64,000 nt of DNA, taken from assembly GCF_026262505.1 (NCBI RefSeq), contig NC_067208.1:16749962-16813961 (forward strand), in the 5' to 3' direction. Both the position numbers and the translations under genes were made by a program. Shown one piece after another: positions 8,710 through 19,444 of the stretch. How positions within the stretch are numbered: position 1 is the stretch's first letter; every line of letters begins with the position of its first letter. The notes beneath the pieces were generated by a model. It did no database searches and had not been told where the DNA came from. It worked only from the letters and a program-made list of their open reading frames with translations. This DNA comes from Trichomonas vaginalis G3. Its lineage: Eukaryota > Parabasalia > Trichomonadida > Trichomonadidae.

Positions 8710-10311
8710 ATGTACGCCGCTCAGAATATAACGCCAACAGTTTTGGATGCTATGAATGGAAATGTTTCCGAATGGTATAACGAATGCGACAATGCCATTA
8801 GAAGGTCAGAAATAGTTCCTGGAACTTACGAATATACAACTGCTGTTTCTTATGGAAACGTAGGTGAGTTTGGAGAAGGTTCTTCAACAACAGTAGATAT
8901 TGCTTGCGACAGGTTTCATATAATTTCTATTGACAACTCTTTCTTATACGTGGAACAAGACATTGAAATAAAACCTTCTGCCAAGTTGTCTGACAAGAAA
9001 GGTTGCAATGGAATTTTCTATGTCGGATACCAATATGCTCCAGAAGTTTTCATGGGATATAAGATATATTCTAACTCTGACTTAGTTCAAACAGTAACAT
9101 GGGCAAACTATGAATGGTTCGCTTGAGAAACTCAGTACAACCACAAGCTAGAGAACAAACAGACCAGTATGCCACCATTGAGAAAATAAGAAGACTTGAC
9201 CCTAACGTTCAGGAGTTTATGTTAACCTTTCTGGACAAACTGCCAGCAGCAGTTAACAAAGTAAAACTGAAACTTAGAGTTCCTTTGTCATCTTTCCTCA
9301 TCTTCAGGTTTTTAAGATACTTGCCAAACTGGGCAGGAAAAATTTCTATCGAACTTACCAAGCAAAAATAACTTAGTCATTGCACCAACACAAGACCCAT
9401 TCACTCTTACAGAAGTAGTGGGAACAAATAAAATCATTCGCCGACTTTTGCAAAAAACAAAGTTGACTTAGACTTTGGTTTCTCAAACCTCAACACTGAA
9501 GTAAACTATTATTTCAATGCTGCTGGAGATGCTTGGGACCCAGTTAAGTTCACATGCGAAAAGTTTGAATGCAAGAGAATAGAAAGCAGACTTGCAGTCT
9601 ATATGTTGGACCCAGATATTTCAAATGCTTTAGCTGCCAAATATATTGCAGTTCCACTTATGTTCCCTATACACCAAATATCTGTCAAAGACTTTGCAGG
9701 TGAAGTTGGAAACCAAAGTGCTGACCCAGGTGCAAGAACAGATATTGCTTTAACAACTGCAATGAAACATGCAGATACTATGTTTGTACTGTTCAGACGA
9801 ACTATAAATGACTATTCTTGTTTCTACAACCCTGGTATTAAATACCATATAAACATAGATGGCAAATACTATCCAAGAGAAGAATATTCTACAGTTGAGG
9901 ATATGAGCGTCATACAACTTGACATTAGATGCTATGAACTTTAACAACAACTTCACAACAACCATAAACCCTGAAATGCAAAGTTCTATTATGCCATATG
10001 TGAAAGTATGGACTCATACAGGAGTCAAAAAACTCAATATACAAATGGAGACCGTTCAAACTTTTGGCTTGGCATTCCATTTGCTGACTCAGAAGACTTA
10101 TGGGTGGTATTTCAACTGTTGGTACTGTACAAATACAATATACTGGTGACAGAGACGGTCCAGATGAACTGAGAGCAAAGAAGTTTACAAAACAATAGCA
10201 CTTTTCACGGAAGATGCTCTTTTGAAAATTCGTTCGATGAAACCTGCTGGGGCTCCTCAGATTGGTATAACGACAGCTTCCATCGAGCAGATTTTGGCAG
10301 CAGGTCAGTAA
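8710..10311 (+). pseudogene. Major capsid protein (double jelly-roll type), broken
   Basis: The region has the length (about 1.6 kb) and blocks of a Polinton-type major capsid protein. Near the start is the strand pattern around FLYVEQDIEIKPSA with GIFYVGYQYAPE. The middle has the conserved LRVPLSSFLIFRFLRYLPNW, which parallels IPVNDLLAFQAFDDYPKSF in the whole capsid gene of copy C (57775-59415). It lies directly after the Q-rich protein. The double jelly-roll capsid would build the icosahedral shell. This copy is broken by several interruptions. Confidence 0.75.
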
Positions 10312-10623
10312 GTTGTTCTTGAACTGACTTCTCTCCGTCAAATATTGACAGTACGCAGTTTTGACATAAAATTGTATTATAAACTTACCTTTAGAAATAT
10401 CTGTAAGTTTTGTTGTTATATTTTTGTCAACGTCAAGAACTTTCACCATCTCGGTTATACCAACTTTCTTTGCTTTATGAAAATATTTTGGTTCAGCAAA
10501 GACTGCTATTCTATAACATTTTCCATTGTTTGTATAAAGAACTATTCTGTCAATGAACTTGTATTGTTTGTGTGTGTAAACTTTGTTTTGCTTCAATTCG
10601 AAGAGATACTCAAATACGTCCAT
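10312..10623 (-). CDS. Small minus-strand gene between capsid genes
   Basis: An open frame starting MDVFEYLFELKQNKVYTHK at 10623 and running towards the end of the capsid gene. Its 3' end is uncertain, because the frame stays open into the antisense of the capsid gene. It is divergent from the gene at 10642, with an 18-base gap carrying the A-rich leader typical of this element. No family is recognised. Copy C has a similarly sized and oriented gene between the corresponding genes (62000-62263), so this may be a conserved position. Confidence 0.5.
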
Positions 10624-10641
10624 CTTTTTATTCTAAGTAAA

Positions 10642-11162
10642 ATGTCATTTCCGAAAAATAGAAGCGTAAGTGTTTCAAAAGGTTTAATGGCGGTGGCAGA
10701 TGTGAAGTTAAATTCACCAACTCAAACAAACAGTCAAAGTGTTGTTGTCAATGTCAAAGAAAGAGATGTTGAAGTGGGGAAACCATACGAAGACGAAGAT
10801 GGTATAACAATAGTTCCTGTAAAAGAACAACCAACATACCCTGAAGTTAGCAGAGACTTAAGTTCTGTTGCAGATATTCGAAATGACTACCAACAACTTA
10901 AAGACAAACTTAAAACTCAGGAGAAGATTTGTCAAGCTTTAGGTATAATGTTAAACTTGGTCGAACACAACCTGTAAAAGTGAACTCATATGTCATCGCA
11001 CCTCATGAAATTTTGAAAGAACTATTGAAACTTTTGACAGAGGCAGACGATATAAACATCAAAGAAATAGAACCCGACATTGCTTGCTGTGGTGTTTCAT
11101 ACAATGTCATTGACAAGATATACGTTATGAAAGGAGGTGAAACGTTGAACTTAAAAATATAG
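10642..11162 (+). pseudogene. Element protein related to the 220-aa protein of copy C, broken
   Basis: The start ATG at 10642 follows TTCTAAGTAAA. The C-terminal part has the pattern PHEILKELLKLLTEADDINI, then ACCGV, then ETLNLKI. It lines up by eye with the C-terminal part of the 61242-61904 protein of copy C (PYESLIHIIAILCDVQDSDV, then SCCGT, then TTKLHL). The N-terminal half is low-complexity. In both elements the gene lies between the major and minor capsid genes or near them, so a virion role is likely. Function unknown; broken here. Confidence 0.6.
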
Positions 11163-11227
11163 TTTCCCAGACGTCATAAAAATATTTGACGACCACAACA
11201 TTTCATTAAAGTTTGTTTGCTAAGTAA

Positions 11228-12034
11228 ATGGCAGAAGACATAGTGGTTTATACTATTACGACTAAAAACCCTGAGTCATATAATTCTATAACAACAAACT
11301 TACAAAGTCCTCAGGACGATATTGTAAACTAACCTTAAACACAATGACGACTAAAGCCTGTTTTGCTCTTTTGACACCAGAAAGACTTTGTTGTTGTGAA
11401 TGGTAAAAAATACTCCTTTGAAGATACTTACTCAGATATACCACCAACAGGTTTTGTTGACTTATTTAATACTTTAAGGACGGATGTAACATGTGCTGCA
11501 ACTAGAGCAGGTTTCATTATGTTTGGATGTCCGACTGAGTTTACTATAAACGATATGAGCTATAATACAAAACTTATTTCTGGTTTTTACTACCAACAGT
11601 TTCCTATAACAGGAAAAGGTGTCATACAAGGAATGTCTGTTCCATTGACTTTAAGTACACCTATTTTATATATTGTTTCAAACTTAGGTTCAAAGTGCTA
11701 TTCGAATGTCGACAGAAACTATTATGACCAAAAGATACTTATGCGTATAAACAATACTTTCTCTGCTGGTTTGCCTATTGTTCATTCGAATGCAGAGTTT
11801 TCAGCTTTAGTAAACTCAAACACTTTAGCAAACATAAACTTAACCTTAGTTGACGCAAACTTTGTTCCTGTAAAACTTTTATGTCCTATGTATTTGTCAA
11901 TGACGGCAGAAAGTTTCGAATTGGAAGATGCAACTGGTGAAAGTATTGTACTACAAGAACAACTTCAACAACAAATAGCTCAAGAACAACAAATGCAACA
12001 AATGGAACAAATGCAACAACAAAGTCAAGAATAA
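11228..12034 (+). pseudogene. Minor capsid (penton-like) protein, broken
   Basis: The region begins after TGCTAAGTAAATG and encodes mostly beta-strand-like sequence. Near the C-terminus is INLTLVDANFVPVKLLCPMY, the strand-turn-strand pattern ('x-L-x-D-x-x-x-x-P-V-x-L') seen at the end of Polinton minor capsid or penton-type jelly-roll proteins. It ends in a Gln/Met-rich tail. Copy C has a matching pattern at the end of 62407-63113. It lies downstream of the major capsid gene, the usual order. Broken. Confidence 0.6.
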
Positions 12035-12064
12035 AAAAATAATATTTTTTTTATTTTTATAAAA

Positions 12065-13296
12065 ATGTACAGAATAGATGTTTCAGATTTTTATGACTTC
12101 CAAGCATTCAGAAATATGTGTCCATTTCGAGACTATAACAAAGCAGTCGAGAATTTGAAACGTTTAGTCATTTATGTTGACTCTGCCCCAGAATGTTATG
12201 TCATGAAAGAATGGGATGTTGTCTTTAACAAACCTAAAGCGACAATAGTTTCAGAACAAGAATGTAAACAGAAACTTAAGAAAATAAAAGTCGTACAAGT
12301 TGGTATGAAGATGTTAGATGCTTGGGATATCTTATTGTCAAAGTTAGAAGATTTTTCAGTTCGTGGTATAAAGTTCTATACACCATCTCCAAACTTCTAT
12401 TCTATCTTCACTGGATATAAATACGAACAAGTAGAATGGAAAGAAAATGTTATAGAAGCTTGGTTAGACCATGTCAAAGAAATTATATGCAATGGAAACG
12501 AAAGAGTCTATGAGTATATCTTATGTTGGTTTGCAAACATCTTACAACATCCAAGTGCTAAAAATGAAACTGCTCTCATTGTAATTGGAAAACAAGGAAC
12601 AGGTAAGAACACTTTCTTTACAGATATTTTGTGCAAACTGTTAGAGGGCTATTCGAACCCGAATATGACAAACTTAGAAAACATCTGCGGTAAATTTAAC
12701 TCCTCAATAGAGAATATGAAACTTATAGTATGTAACGAACTTCAAAGTATAGATACAACAAAGGTTTTAAACTCAGATGCTTTGAAGAGTCTTATAACAG
12801 ACAAAGTTGGAGTTGTTGAAAGAAAATATAAAGACCAAAGAGTTTGTGAAAATGTTGCAAATTTCATTATGGTTTCAAACAACGCCGTTCCGATGAAGTT
12901 AGAAAGTTCTGACAGAAGATATGTAGTTGTCAGAACGTCAGATCTCATATGCAAGATACAGAATATTTTGACGCTTTGTCAGAAACTTTGACATCTGACT
13001 TTTACAACCACTTGTTCTCATATTTTATGACATTAGATATTTCTAAGTTCAATCCAAGACAAATTCCACATACCGAAGAGAGACAAACATTGTTAGAAGC
13101 AAACAAGAGTGTTTATGAACTGTTTATAGATGAGACTAACTTTGAGTGTTTAGATGAAAGGTCATTGTACGATGAATATAAACAATATTGCCAAGAGTAT
13201 GGTTATATGACAGCGTCTAAACGAACATTCTTGGCAAATGTCAAAAATCTTTTAGATGTTCAGAACGGCGTATATACAAAGAAAAATTTTTCCTGA
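12065..13296 (+). pseudogene. Superfamily 3 helicase (D5/primase-helicase type), broken
   Basis: A Walker A motif GKQGTGKN begins at about residue 175 (DNA 12587). It is followed by the Walker B-like IVCNE and the SF3 C motif region ending in FIMVSNN, then a sensor-type SSDRRYVVV. This is the order in viral and phage D5-like helicases. The C-terminal part contains the DEYKQYCQEYG type of block often found after the ATPase core. Such hexameric helicases unwind DNA at viral origins. No separate primase or polymerase gene is seen in the element. The ATG follows a long A/T-rich leader. Broken. Confidence 0.8.
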
Positions 13297-13336
13297 GTAA
13301 ATTTTAAAAAAAATATTTTTTTATCCGATAGAAAAG

Positions 13337-13757
13337 ATGATGAAATTCATCTCAGTCAACAAGTACATGTCAGGACTTAAAGAAGAACTAGACCCATTCA
13401 CATATTTGAATGTTTACTTCTACCATTTTGAAAAGTCTTCATTCAGCAAAGTTTGGAACATCGAACCAGTTAAGTTTGCTATTGTGACTAAAAATGGTGC
13501 GAAATTTGAAGACTTAGACATTGACGGTATGTTGACAGTCAAAGAAAATTTTGACAGAAAGTTCTCAAAACTCGAAGAAGGCAAAGCATACAAACTTGTA
13601 TATACCTTATGAACCAAAGAAAGCAGACGACTATGAATATTATGAGTCTAAGATAGTTGAAGTTCAAGGTAAATTGGGTAAAAAGATTTTAGAGTCTAAG
13701 CCAGTGTTTGCTCCTAAAGAGGAAGAGAACATTGACATTGACCCAGAAATGTTCTAA
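13337..13757 (+). pseudogene. Small acidic protein downstream of the helicase, broken
   Basis: The start MMKFISVNKYMSGLKEELDP follows another AAAATATTTTTTTAT leader. The C-terminal part is rich in E, D and K and ends PEMF. No family is recognised. It is in line with the helicase and could be a DNA-binding accessory factor, but nothing in the sequence proves that. Broken. Confidence 0.45.
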
Positions 13758-13773
13758 AAATAAAATTTTATTT

Positions 13774-14228
13774 TTACATGTCATATCTCCCCTTCTCTGG
13801 AACTGGTTCAGGTTCTTTTTTCTCTTCTTCTACTTTCTTTTCTTTCTTCTCTCTCTTCTTCTTCTTCTCTGGTGGAGTTATGTCAAACTTCTCAGAACCA
13901 TATTTTTGTAAAAGGTCTTTGTCCTTTAATAGCTCTTCTATTCTGTTTTCTATTTCATCTTCAAGAACAGCGCATGTGTCTTCTTTGCATTCTAAGAACT
14001 TTTGTTGGACTTCAGCTTTCAATCGGCGTCATCTCTGTCAACAAGTCTGTCATTGACAAATTTTAAGACTTCTCTGCTTAATGTTTTATGGTTCTTGTCA
14101 TATTCCCAGAAACAGAACTTTAGAACAAATTCACCTTTCTTGTTTACACTATGTAAGATTTTATGGTCGACAGATGTTTTGCTGTCAAAAAGCTTGTCTC
14201 GAATATAGATAGCGAAATCGCTAGACAT
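13774..14228 (-). CDS. Small Lys/Glu-rich minus-strand gene or gene pair
   Basis: The frame starts MSSDFAIYIRDKLFD at 14228. The downstream half is very rich in lysine and glutamate (KKKKREKKEKKVEEEKKEP). It is convergent with the gene ending at 13757 and divergent from the ATPase gene at 14265, with about 36 bases between the start codons. Whether one gene or two overlapping small genes are present is not clear. No family is recognised. Confidence 0.45.
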
Positions 14229-14264
14229 TTTCAAAAAGATAAAAATTTTAATTTTTCTAAAAAT

Positions 14265-15138
14265 ATGTTAGAAAAAAAGTTGCTGACATTGACAAGAAAT
14301 TTGAGAATGTTTTAAACAAGAACAAGAGGAAGTTAGAAAATGCTCAGATAAAGCCTATACATGACAAGTTCTTATTTGCTCAGAATGGTATAACAGGTCT
14401 AATTGCACCACCTGGGTCGGGTAAGACTTTCACTTATCTTAAAATGGCTGCACAACAACAAGAACTAGATGAGAAGAACCCATTTTATGAGTTAGTTGTC
14501 ATTTGTAGTACTTCTGGTCAATTTGACCAAACCGTCAATTCGTTCAAAGATATTATAAAAAAGTCTAAGTTAGTATGTATAAAAGACTCTGAGTTGTTAG
14601 ATTGGATAAAGAAGTACCAAAGAAGAGTTTTGAAGTATAATGCTATAAATGAGTATATAAATTCGAAGTTTAAAGACCCTAATGAGGAAATGCAGAGAAT
14701 ATTAGAGAAGAAACACTTCAGAAACAAACAGAAAGAGATAGAATACATTTCGAAGAAATTGCAATCTTACGATTGGAAGACTTACCCTCATAGATGTCTT
14801 CTTATCTTAGATGACTTTGCTTCTCATCCTTTGCTTAAGAATAGAGAACAAGATATGTGTCGAATTCTTAAGAAGCTCAGACACTTTAACATCTCAGTTG
14901 TCATTTGTGTACAGACAGCAAAGAGTTTAAGTAAGGATGTTAAAAGAATACTTACTGACATTGTATTTTCCCCGGATTGTCCGAAGACGATTTCATGGAA
15001 CTTATGAAAGAGTCCATGGCAGGTAAGTTTGACAGACATGAACTATGGGAGAAGTACAAAGTCATACAAGACCCTCATACTTCTTTCAGAATTCATATCT
15101 ACGCGAACAAAGTTCAAATTGTAAAAAGTCAAGCTTGA
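14265..15138 (+). pseudogene. A32/FtsK-HerA-like genome-packaging ATPase, broken
   Basis: The Walker A motif is APPGSGKT and the Walker B motif is CLLILDDFASHP, with the following SVVICVQTAKSL as a sensor strand. This is the arrangement of the packaging ATPases of Polintons, virophages and NCLDVs, which drive DNA into preformed capsids. The counterpart in copy C is at 59440-60268. The ATG at 14265 follows an A/T-rich leader shared in style with other genes of the element. Broken. Confidence 0.8.
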
Positions 15139-15154
15139 AAAATAAAGAGTTCAT

Positions 15155-15980
15155 CTACCCTACTTGTTTGAAGTTGTCAAAATACTCTGTTATTTTTTCC
15201 TTTAACAATGGCAAATCTTCTTTGAAGGTAAGTATTGTACAACCTTTCATATCATAGTGTGTTTGAGGTAACGTATCTTGAACTATTTGTTTCACATCTT
15301 CATTTGGGTCATTGAAATCGGTAAGTTTTCGCGATAGAACCAATTTCTGTCAGATTTGTAAATCTTAGCAAGGTCGTAAAAGCTTTTGTTGTTTCTTCTG
15401 ACTAAATGCAACATAACCATATCTTTATCTTCTTCATTTTCCATCTCTTCAGTATAAATCATATACTTATAGTTCTTTTCCTTACCTTTTGGTACCGAAC
15501 GTGGTATTCTTTTCTGAATGTTTTTGTCTTTTGCTTCAATGACTTCATCTTTTGCTTGAAGTTTCTTTTCCATCTCTTCACGTTCTTGTCTATGAATTTC
15601 GTCAAGAAGTCTGTAAATATACCAAGCATAACGAGGCGAAGCCCACATTGCAACAGCATTTACAAGAAGTCTATGTACATACCAACCTCTCAAACCATTT
15701 GGCAAATTTTTACGATTTTCATGAGTTTTAGGCGACCCCGAAAAAAGTCGGTCTCGCTGTGCTTCGCTCAAAAGTTCTTGTGTGCTTTGGTTTTTGAACC
15801 AATCGTCTGTATGTTTGGTATCTGGAGCAAAACATGCTGTCAAAATACTTTGCATTTGGTACATGTCATCTTTGACTGAACGAATGAGACGGAGTTGTTT
15901 GTTAAACTGTATGTACTCATATTCTTCATTTATAGCTTCATGGACTATAACTGTTGTTGTGTTCTCTGTTGTTGACATAT
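15155..15980 (-). pseudogene. KilA-N domain protein, broken
   Basis: The preferred start is MSTTENTT at 15980, because it directly follows the shared leader with GTAAAGACA; the frame is also open further upstream. The KilA-N block includes WASPRYAWYIYRLLDE, followed by a charged coiled coil and a C-terminal part rich in K, E and M. KilA-N proteins are DNA-binding proteins of large DNA viruses and phages. It is the last of four minus-strand genes (15155-19444) with similar leaders. Broken. Confidence 0.7.
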
Positions 15981-16066
15981 CTGTCTTTACATACAAAATA
16001 AAAAAATAAAAAAAAATAAAATTAGCGTTATTTTCTATCTTGTATAAAAGACCAAAAATAAACGCT

Positions 16067-16681
16067 TTACATGTATTTTTCAGCAACTTCGTCAAATACT
16101 TTTATAGCTTTATCTATCTCATCTACTTCAAACGTTTCTTTACCTTTTATGGGAGCACCATACATTTTCTCAAACTTTTCAAGTAGTTCTGTTTCAGCAG
16201 CTCTCATATCGTTAACAAACACAACCTTAACTCTATTGACTATACTGTCATATCTTTGAGTTATATTAAATGTTCTTCCTATCTTATATCTCTTTGTATT
16301 GAAGTCCTTCGGTTTCTGAACGATATAAAGTAAGCCTTCACTGCAACGTTCCGTATCGAATGAACCATATGTTATGAAATTATATCCAACAACTGGGTCT
16401 AACCATAACAAAACTACTGGTATAAGACTTTTGTCTATAAGATATGCTCTTGTTCCATAGAATCTTACTGATATCATAAGCTCAGGATTTTTTGTCAAAA
16501 TTTTCTGAGTAGAAGCATTTTTAACCCAGTCGTGTGCTTTCTTTCCTTCAGATAGTGTTAAAATGTCTGACAAAGAATATTTTTTGTATTTCTTTGAGTA
16601 TCTTACGTTTAAATCACCAATTCTAACCACTTTGGTGTCATTGTCTATCTTTTTAACTGTTTCAAACTCAATGTTTGACAT
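16067..16681 (-). CDS. Small KilA-N-like protein with T5orf172/GIY-YIG-like domain
   Basis: A 204-aa protein. Residues about 40-100 resemble a KilA-N-type module (HDWVKNASTQ, then VVLLWLDPVVGYNF). Residues about 118-190 have the layout of a T5orf172/GIY-YIG domain: LLYIVQKP, then YKIGRTFNITQRYDS, then a conserved glutamate region AAETELLEKFEKMYG. This two-part design is common in viral Bro and KilA-N proteins and may act on DNA. It is preceded by the shared leader with TGTAAGAACA. The frame looks whole. Confidence 0.7.
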   Translation of the reverse strand: MSNIEFETVKKIDNDTKVVRIGDLNVRYSKKYKKYSLSDILTLSEGKKAHDWVKNASTQKILTKNPELMISVRFYGTRAYLIDKSLIPVVLLWLDPVVGYNFITYGSFDTERCSEGLLYIVQKPKDFNTKRYKIGRTFNITQRYDSIVNRVKVVFVNDMRAAETELLEKFEKMYGAPIKGKETFEVDEIDKAIKVFDEVAEKYM

Positions 16682-16715
16682 TTCCTGTTCTTACATACAA
16701 AATAAAAAAAAATAT
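16682..16715 (-). promoter_or_regulatory. Shared leader of the KilA-N gene cluster (first member)
   Basis: Read on the minus strand, the bases just before the ATG at 16681 are an A/T tract, then TTATTTTGTATGTAAGAACA, then four bases to the ATG. The same A/T tract plus GTAAGAAC lies before the genes starting at 18246 and 19444, and a variant lies before 15980. The block is probably a promoter or transcription-start element of this family; inference. Confidence 0.5.
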
Positions 16716-16739
16716 TTTAAAAAAACTAGCGTTAATTTT

Positions 16740-17331
16740 ATTTTTTCTATCTTAAGGAAATTCATGATTTTCATGAGTTTTAGGCGACCAGGTTTTTTTC
16801 CCTACTCGCTGTTCTTCACTGTTTTCGTACGGAATCTCTTCTCTCGGTTTTCGAAGGGAAGCAATCTTATGCCATTTTACTCAGATTTTTGTGCTGAATT
16901 CAGCAAAAATATATTTTATGTTAGAATGTTAGATCTAACATGTTTTCTAACACGTTTTCTAACATGGTCCAAAACATACAAAACTCATGAAATTTCATGA
17001 CTTCTTCGTAAATGTTTTGTCAAGACTTCTTCGTAATGAGCGTAAATCAGACAAAAATAAAGTTTATGTTAGAATGTTAGATCTAACACGTTTTCTAACA
17101 CGTTTTCTAACATGGTCCAAAACACACAAAACTCATGAAATTTCATACGGAATTCAGCAAAAATAATGTTTATGTTAGAATGTTAGATCTAACACGTTTT
17201 CTAACACGTTTTCTAACATGGTCCAAAACACACAAAACTCATGAAATTTCATACGGAATTCAGCAAAAATAATGTTTATGTTAGAATGTTAGATCTAACA
17301 TGTTTTCTAACATGTTTTCTAACATAACTAT
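16740..17331. repeat. Intergenic tandem repeats with GTTAGATCTAAC palindrome
   Basis: About 590 bases without a gene. From about 16915 to 17330 there are four copies of a 105-107-bp unit that contains the palindrome TGTTAGATCTAACA, then two copies of CGTTTTCTAACA, then GGTCCAAAACACACAAAACT. One 24-bp unit of the subterminal type lies at about 17000-17035. The same palindrome recurs at 18320-18760 and 5150-5190. Confidence 0.8.
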
Positions 17332-18246
17332 TTACAAGCGTTTTACATGGTATATGTTGCGATGGTTCATGACTCTAAACAATTTCGTAGCTTCTATTTC
17401 TTCTGTCAGTATGTCAAAAGTTTTAACGATACCGAAGGTTTCTTTATATTTCTTCTTGACGTCAGATAGAAGGAAATCTTCTGCTGTTGGATAGTTTTTG
17501 TTCAGAAATGCTAACATGTTCATTTTATCTTCTGCTGGCTTTTCTGCTTCTTTCTTTAAGTCTGCATAGTCGTTTCTCATACGTTCTATCTCTTTAACGG
17601 AGTAGTTATATTTTCTTATTGCTGCTTTACATTTAGAACATTGCGGGTTCATTTTTGCGTTATATTCTGAAACCTTACCTGCAAGTATGACTAAAGCGTC
17701 AATTGCTCTCTTCATCTCAAACATAGCGGGTCTTATTTGTTCGTTCCATATTTTACATCTTTTATCTTTATCTCTTATCTGCCAAACACATTCAGCAACT
17801 AACGAAACAAAGTTGTCGTAGGTCTTAAATTCTTCAGATTTGTAAAGGTCAGAAACATTCTTATATACCATGTCGCAATCTTTGTCCATAACTTTATGGT
17901 TGCAATGAAATCCTAGAAACTCATAGTTTACCTTTCGTATGAACTTCTTTATTTCTACTGAGTCAGTTGCTTTGACTTCTATTTCATCGAATTCTGGAAT
18001 AGTGAGTTTTTGTTGTTGGATTTCAGGAAGTTTAGGTAGATGGTCAATAATATCCTGCATTTCATAAAGATACTGTTCATTTGTTTCATTCTGTGCGGTA
18101 CAGTCTAAATTACATGTTAAAAGTTCTTGCTTTATCTTCTGGATTTTTGTTTCGAAAGTATATGAAGAAGGAATGAAGTTTTTCATCTCTACTAACATAG
18201 ATGTTGGATTCATGACTAAAGAGTTTGGTGCTGTTGTTGCTAACAT
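17332..18246 (-). CDS. 304-aa Cys-containing helical protein
   Basis: The family is not recognised. It is a mostly helical protein with a Cys/His-rich middle (FHCNHKVMDKDCD) and CSKCK near residue 200, which could bind zinc, and a charged C-terminal half. It is preceded by the shared leader with TTGTAAGAAC immediately before the ATG and flanked on both sides by palindromic repeat arrays. It sits among KilA-N genes, so a role in element gene control or replication is plausible but unproven. The frame looks whole. Confidence 0.65.
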   Translation of the reverse strand: MLATTAPNSLVMNPTSMLVEMKNFIPSSYTFETKIQKIKQELLTCNLDCTAQNETNEQYLYEMQDIIDHLPKLPEIQQQKLTIPEFDEIEVKATDSVEIKKFIRKVNYEFLGFHCNHKVMDKDCDMVYKNVSDLYKSEEFKTYDNFVSLVAECVWQIRDKDKRCKIWNEQIRPAMFEMKRAIDALVILAGKVSEYNAKMNPQCSKCKAAIRKYNYSVKEIERMRNDYADLKKEAEKPAEDKMNMLAFLNKNYPTAEDFLLSDVKKKYKETFGIVKTFDILTEEIEATKLFRVMNHRNIYHVKRL

Positions 18247-18280
18247 GTTCTTACAATAAAAATAAAAAATATTTTTTTTA
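18247..18280 (-). promoter_or_regulatory. Shared leader of the KilA-N gene cluster (second member)
   Basis: On the minus strand the leader reads AATATTTTTTATTTTTATTG, then TAAGAAC and the ATG. It is almost identical to the leader at 19445-19478. Confidence 0.5.
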
Positions 18281-18299
18281 AAAAACTAACTTTATTTTT

Positions 18300-18775
18300 T
18301 ATTTCGGGAAAATTCATGAAAATTCAAGAGGTTAGAAAACATGTTAGAAAACATGTTAGATCTAACATTCTAACATAAACTTTATTTTTGGGTGTAAATT
18401 TCATGATTTTCGAGAGTTTTAGACCATGTTAGAAAACAGGTGAGAAAACATTTACGAAGAAGTCATGAAAATTCAAGAGGTTAGAAAACATGTTAGAAAA
18501 CATGTTAGATCTAACATTCTAACATAAACTTTATTTTTGGGTCCTTTACACTCATTACGAAGAAGTCTTGACAAAACATTTACGAAGAAGTCATGAAAAT
18601 TCAAGAGGTTAGAAAACAGGTGAGAAAACATGTTAGATCTAACATTCTAACATAAACTTTATTTTGGGTGTAAATTTCATGATTTTCGAGAGTTTTAGAC
18701 CATGTTAGAAAACATGTTAGAAAACATGTTAGATCTAACATTCTAACATAAACTTTATTTTTGCCGAAAAAAATG
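18300..18775. repeat. Second intergenic array of GTTAGATCTAAC repeats
   Basis: About 480 bases without a gene. Four copies of a block that joins AACATGTTAGAAAACATG, GTTAGATCTAAC and CATTCTAACATAAACTTTAT, in the opposite orientation to the array at 16915-17330, with one inverted 24-bp subterminal unit at about 18555-18595. The two arrays thus form a large inverted arrangement around the 304-aa gene. Confidence 0.8.
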
Positions 18776-18781
18776 GTTCAT

Positions 18782-19444
18782 TTACTCACAATATTTTTGT
18801 ACAAAACGACCCCAAACTTTTAACTTCTTTTCTGCAGCTTCAAATGCTATCTTAGCGAGTTCATATTCTCTAAATTCTCTCTTTAAATCTTCTTGTTCCC
18901 ATTGGTCTAGTTCGTATGGAGAATCTCTATAACCATAATATATCTCACGTTCATGTTCTAATTGTTTTTCACACATTTTTCCAACTTCTTCTTCAAACAA
19001 AGGTTTTGCATTCTCTACTGTATCTTCAAGTTCTTCTTCATCTAATTTCTCATGAACTTTCTTGTCTATGGAGTCCATAATTTTTCCAACTGCTATACAA
19101 TATTTTGGAGAAGCCCACATTGCAATATAGTTTACGAGTCTTGGGTCTACATACATTCCTCTAACCTGTTTGATTTCATCCGGAATTCCTGCATGAACTT
19201 TGTATAAAAAGCAACCCGCCGTTTTCCGCGGGTTGGTATATTCTTCACAAAATGCCTTAAAATACTCTTCCCAGGACTTATTTTCCAACAACCTTCTAAA
19301 GTCTTTCCTAAACTGCTGACACATCTTTGTTGCATTTATATAACCATCCTTGTCTCTACGTAAGACTTCAATACCGTTGTAAGTGCCTTTTGTGAATGTT
19401 TCGCCATTAGATTTGTTCGTGAACGTTTTTGCTTCGACTGACAT
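18782..19444 (-). CDS. KilA-N domain protein, 220 aa
   Basis: The KilA-N domain fills residues about 15-130: YNGIEVLRRDKDGYINATKM, then the core helix block, then PRLVNYIAMWASPKYCIAV. The remaining 90 residues form a charged coiled coil. KilA-N domains bind DNA in poxviruses, NCLDVs and phages. It is preceded by the shared leader. The frame looks whole, and it is the best-preserved KilA-N protein of the element. Confidence 0.85.
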   Translation of the reverse strand: MSVEAKTFTNKSNGETFTKGTYNGIEVLRRDKDGYINATKMCQQFRKDFRRLLENKSWEEYFKAFCEEYTNPRKTAGCFLYKVHAGIPDEIKQVRGMYVDPRLVNYIAMWASPKYCIAVGKIMDSIDKKVHEKLDEEELEDTVENAKPLFEEEVGKMCEKQLEHEREIYYGYRDSPYELDQWEQEDLKREFREYELAKIAFEAAEKKLKVWGRFVQKYCE

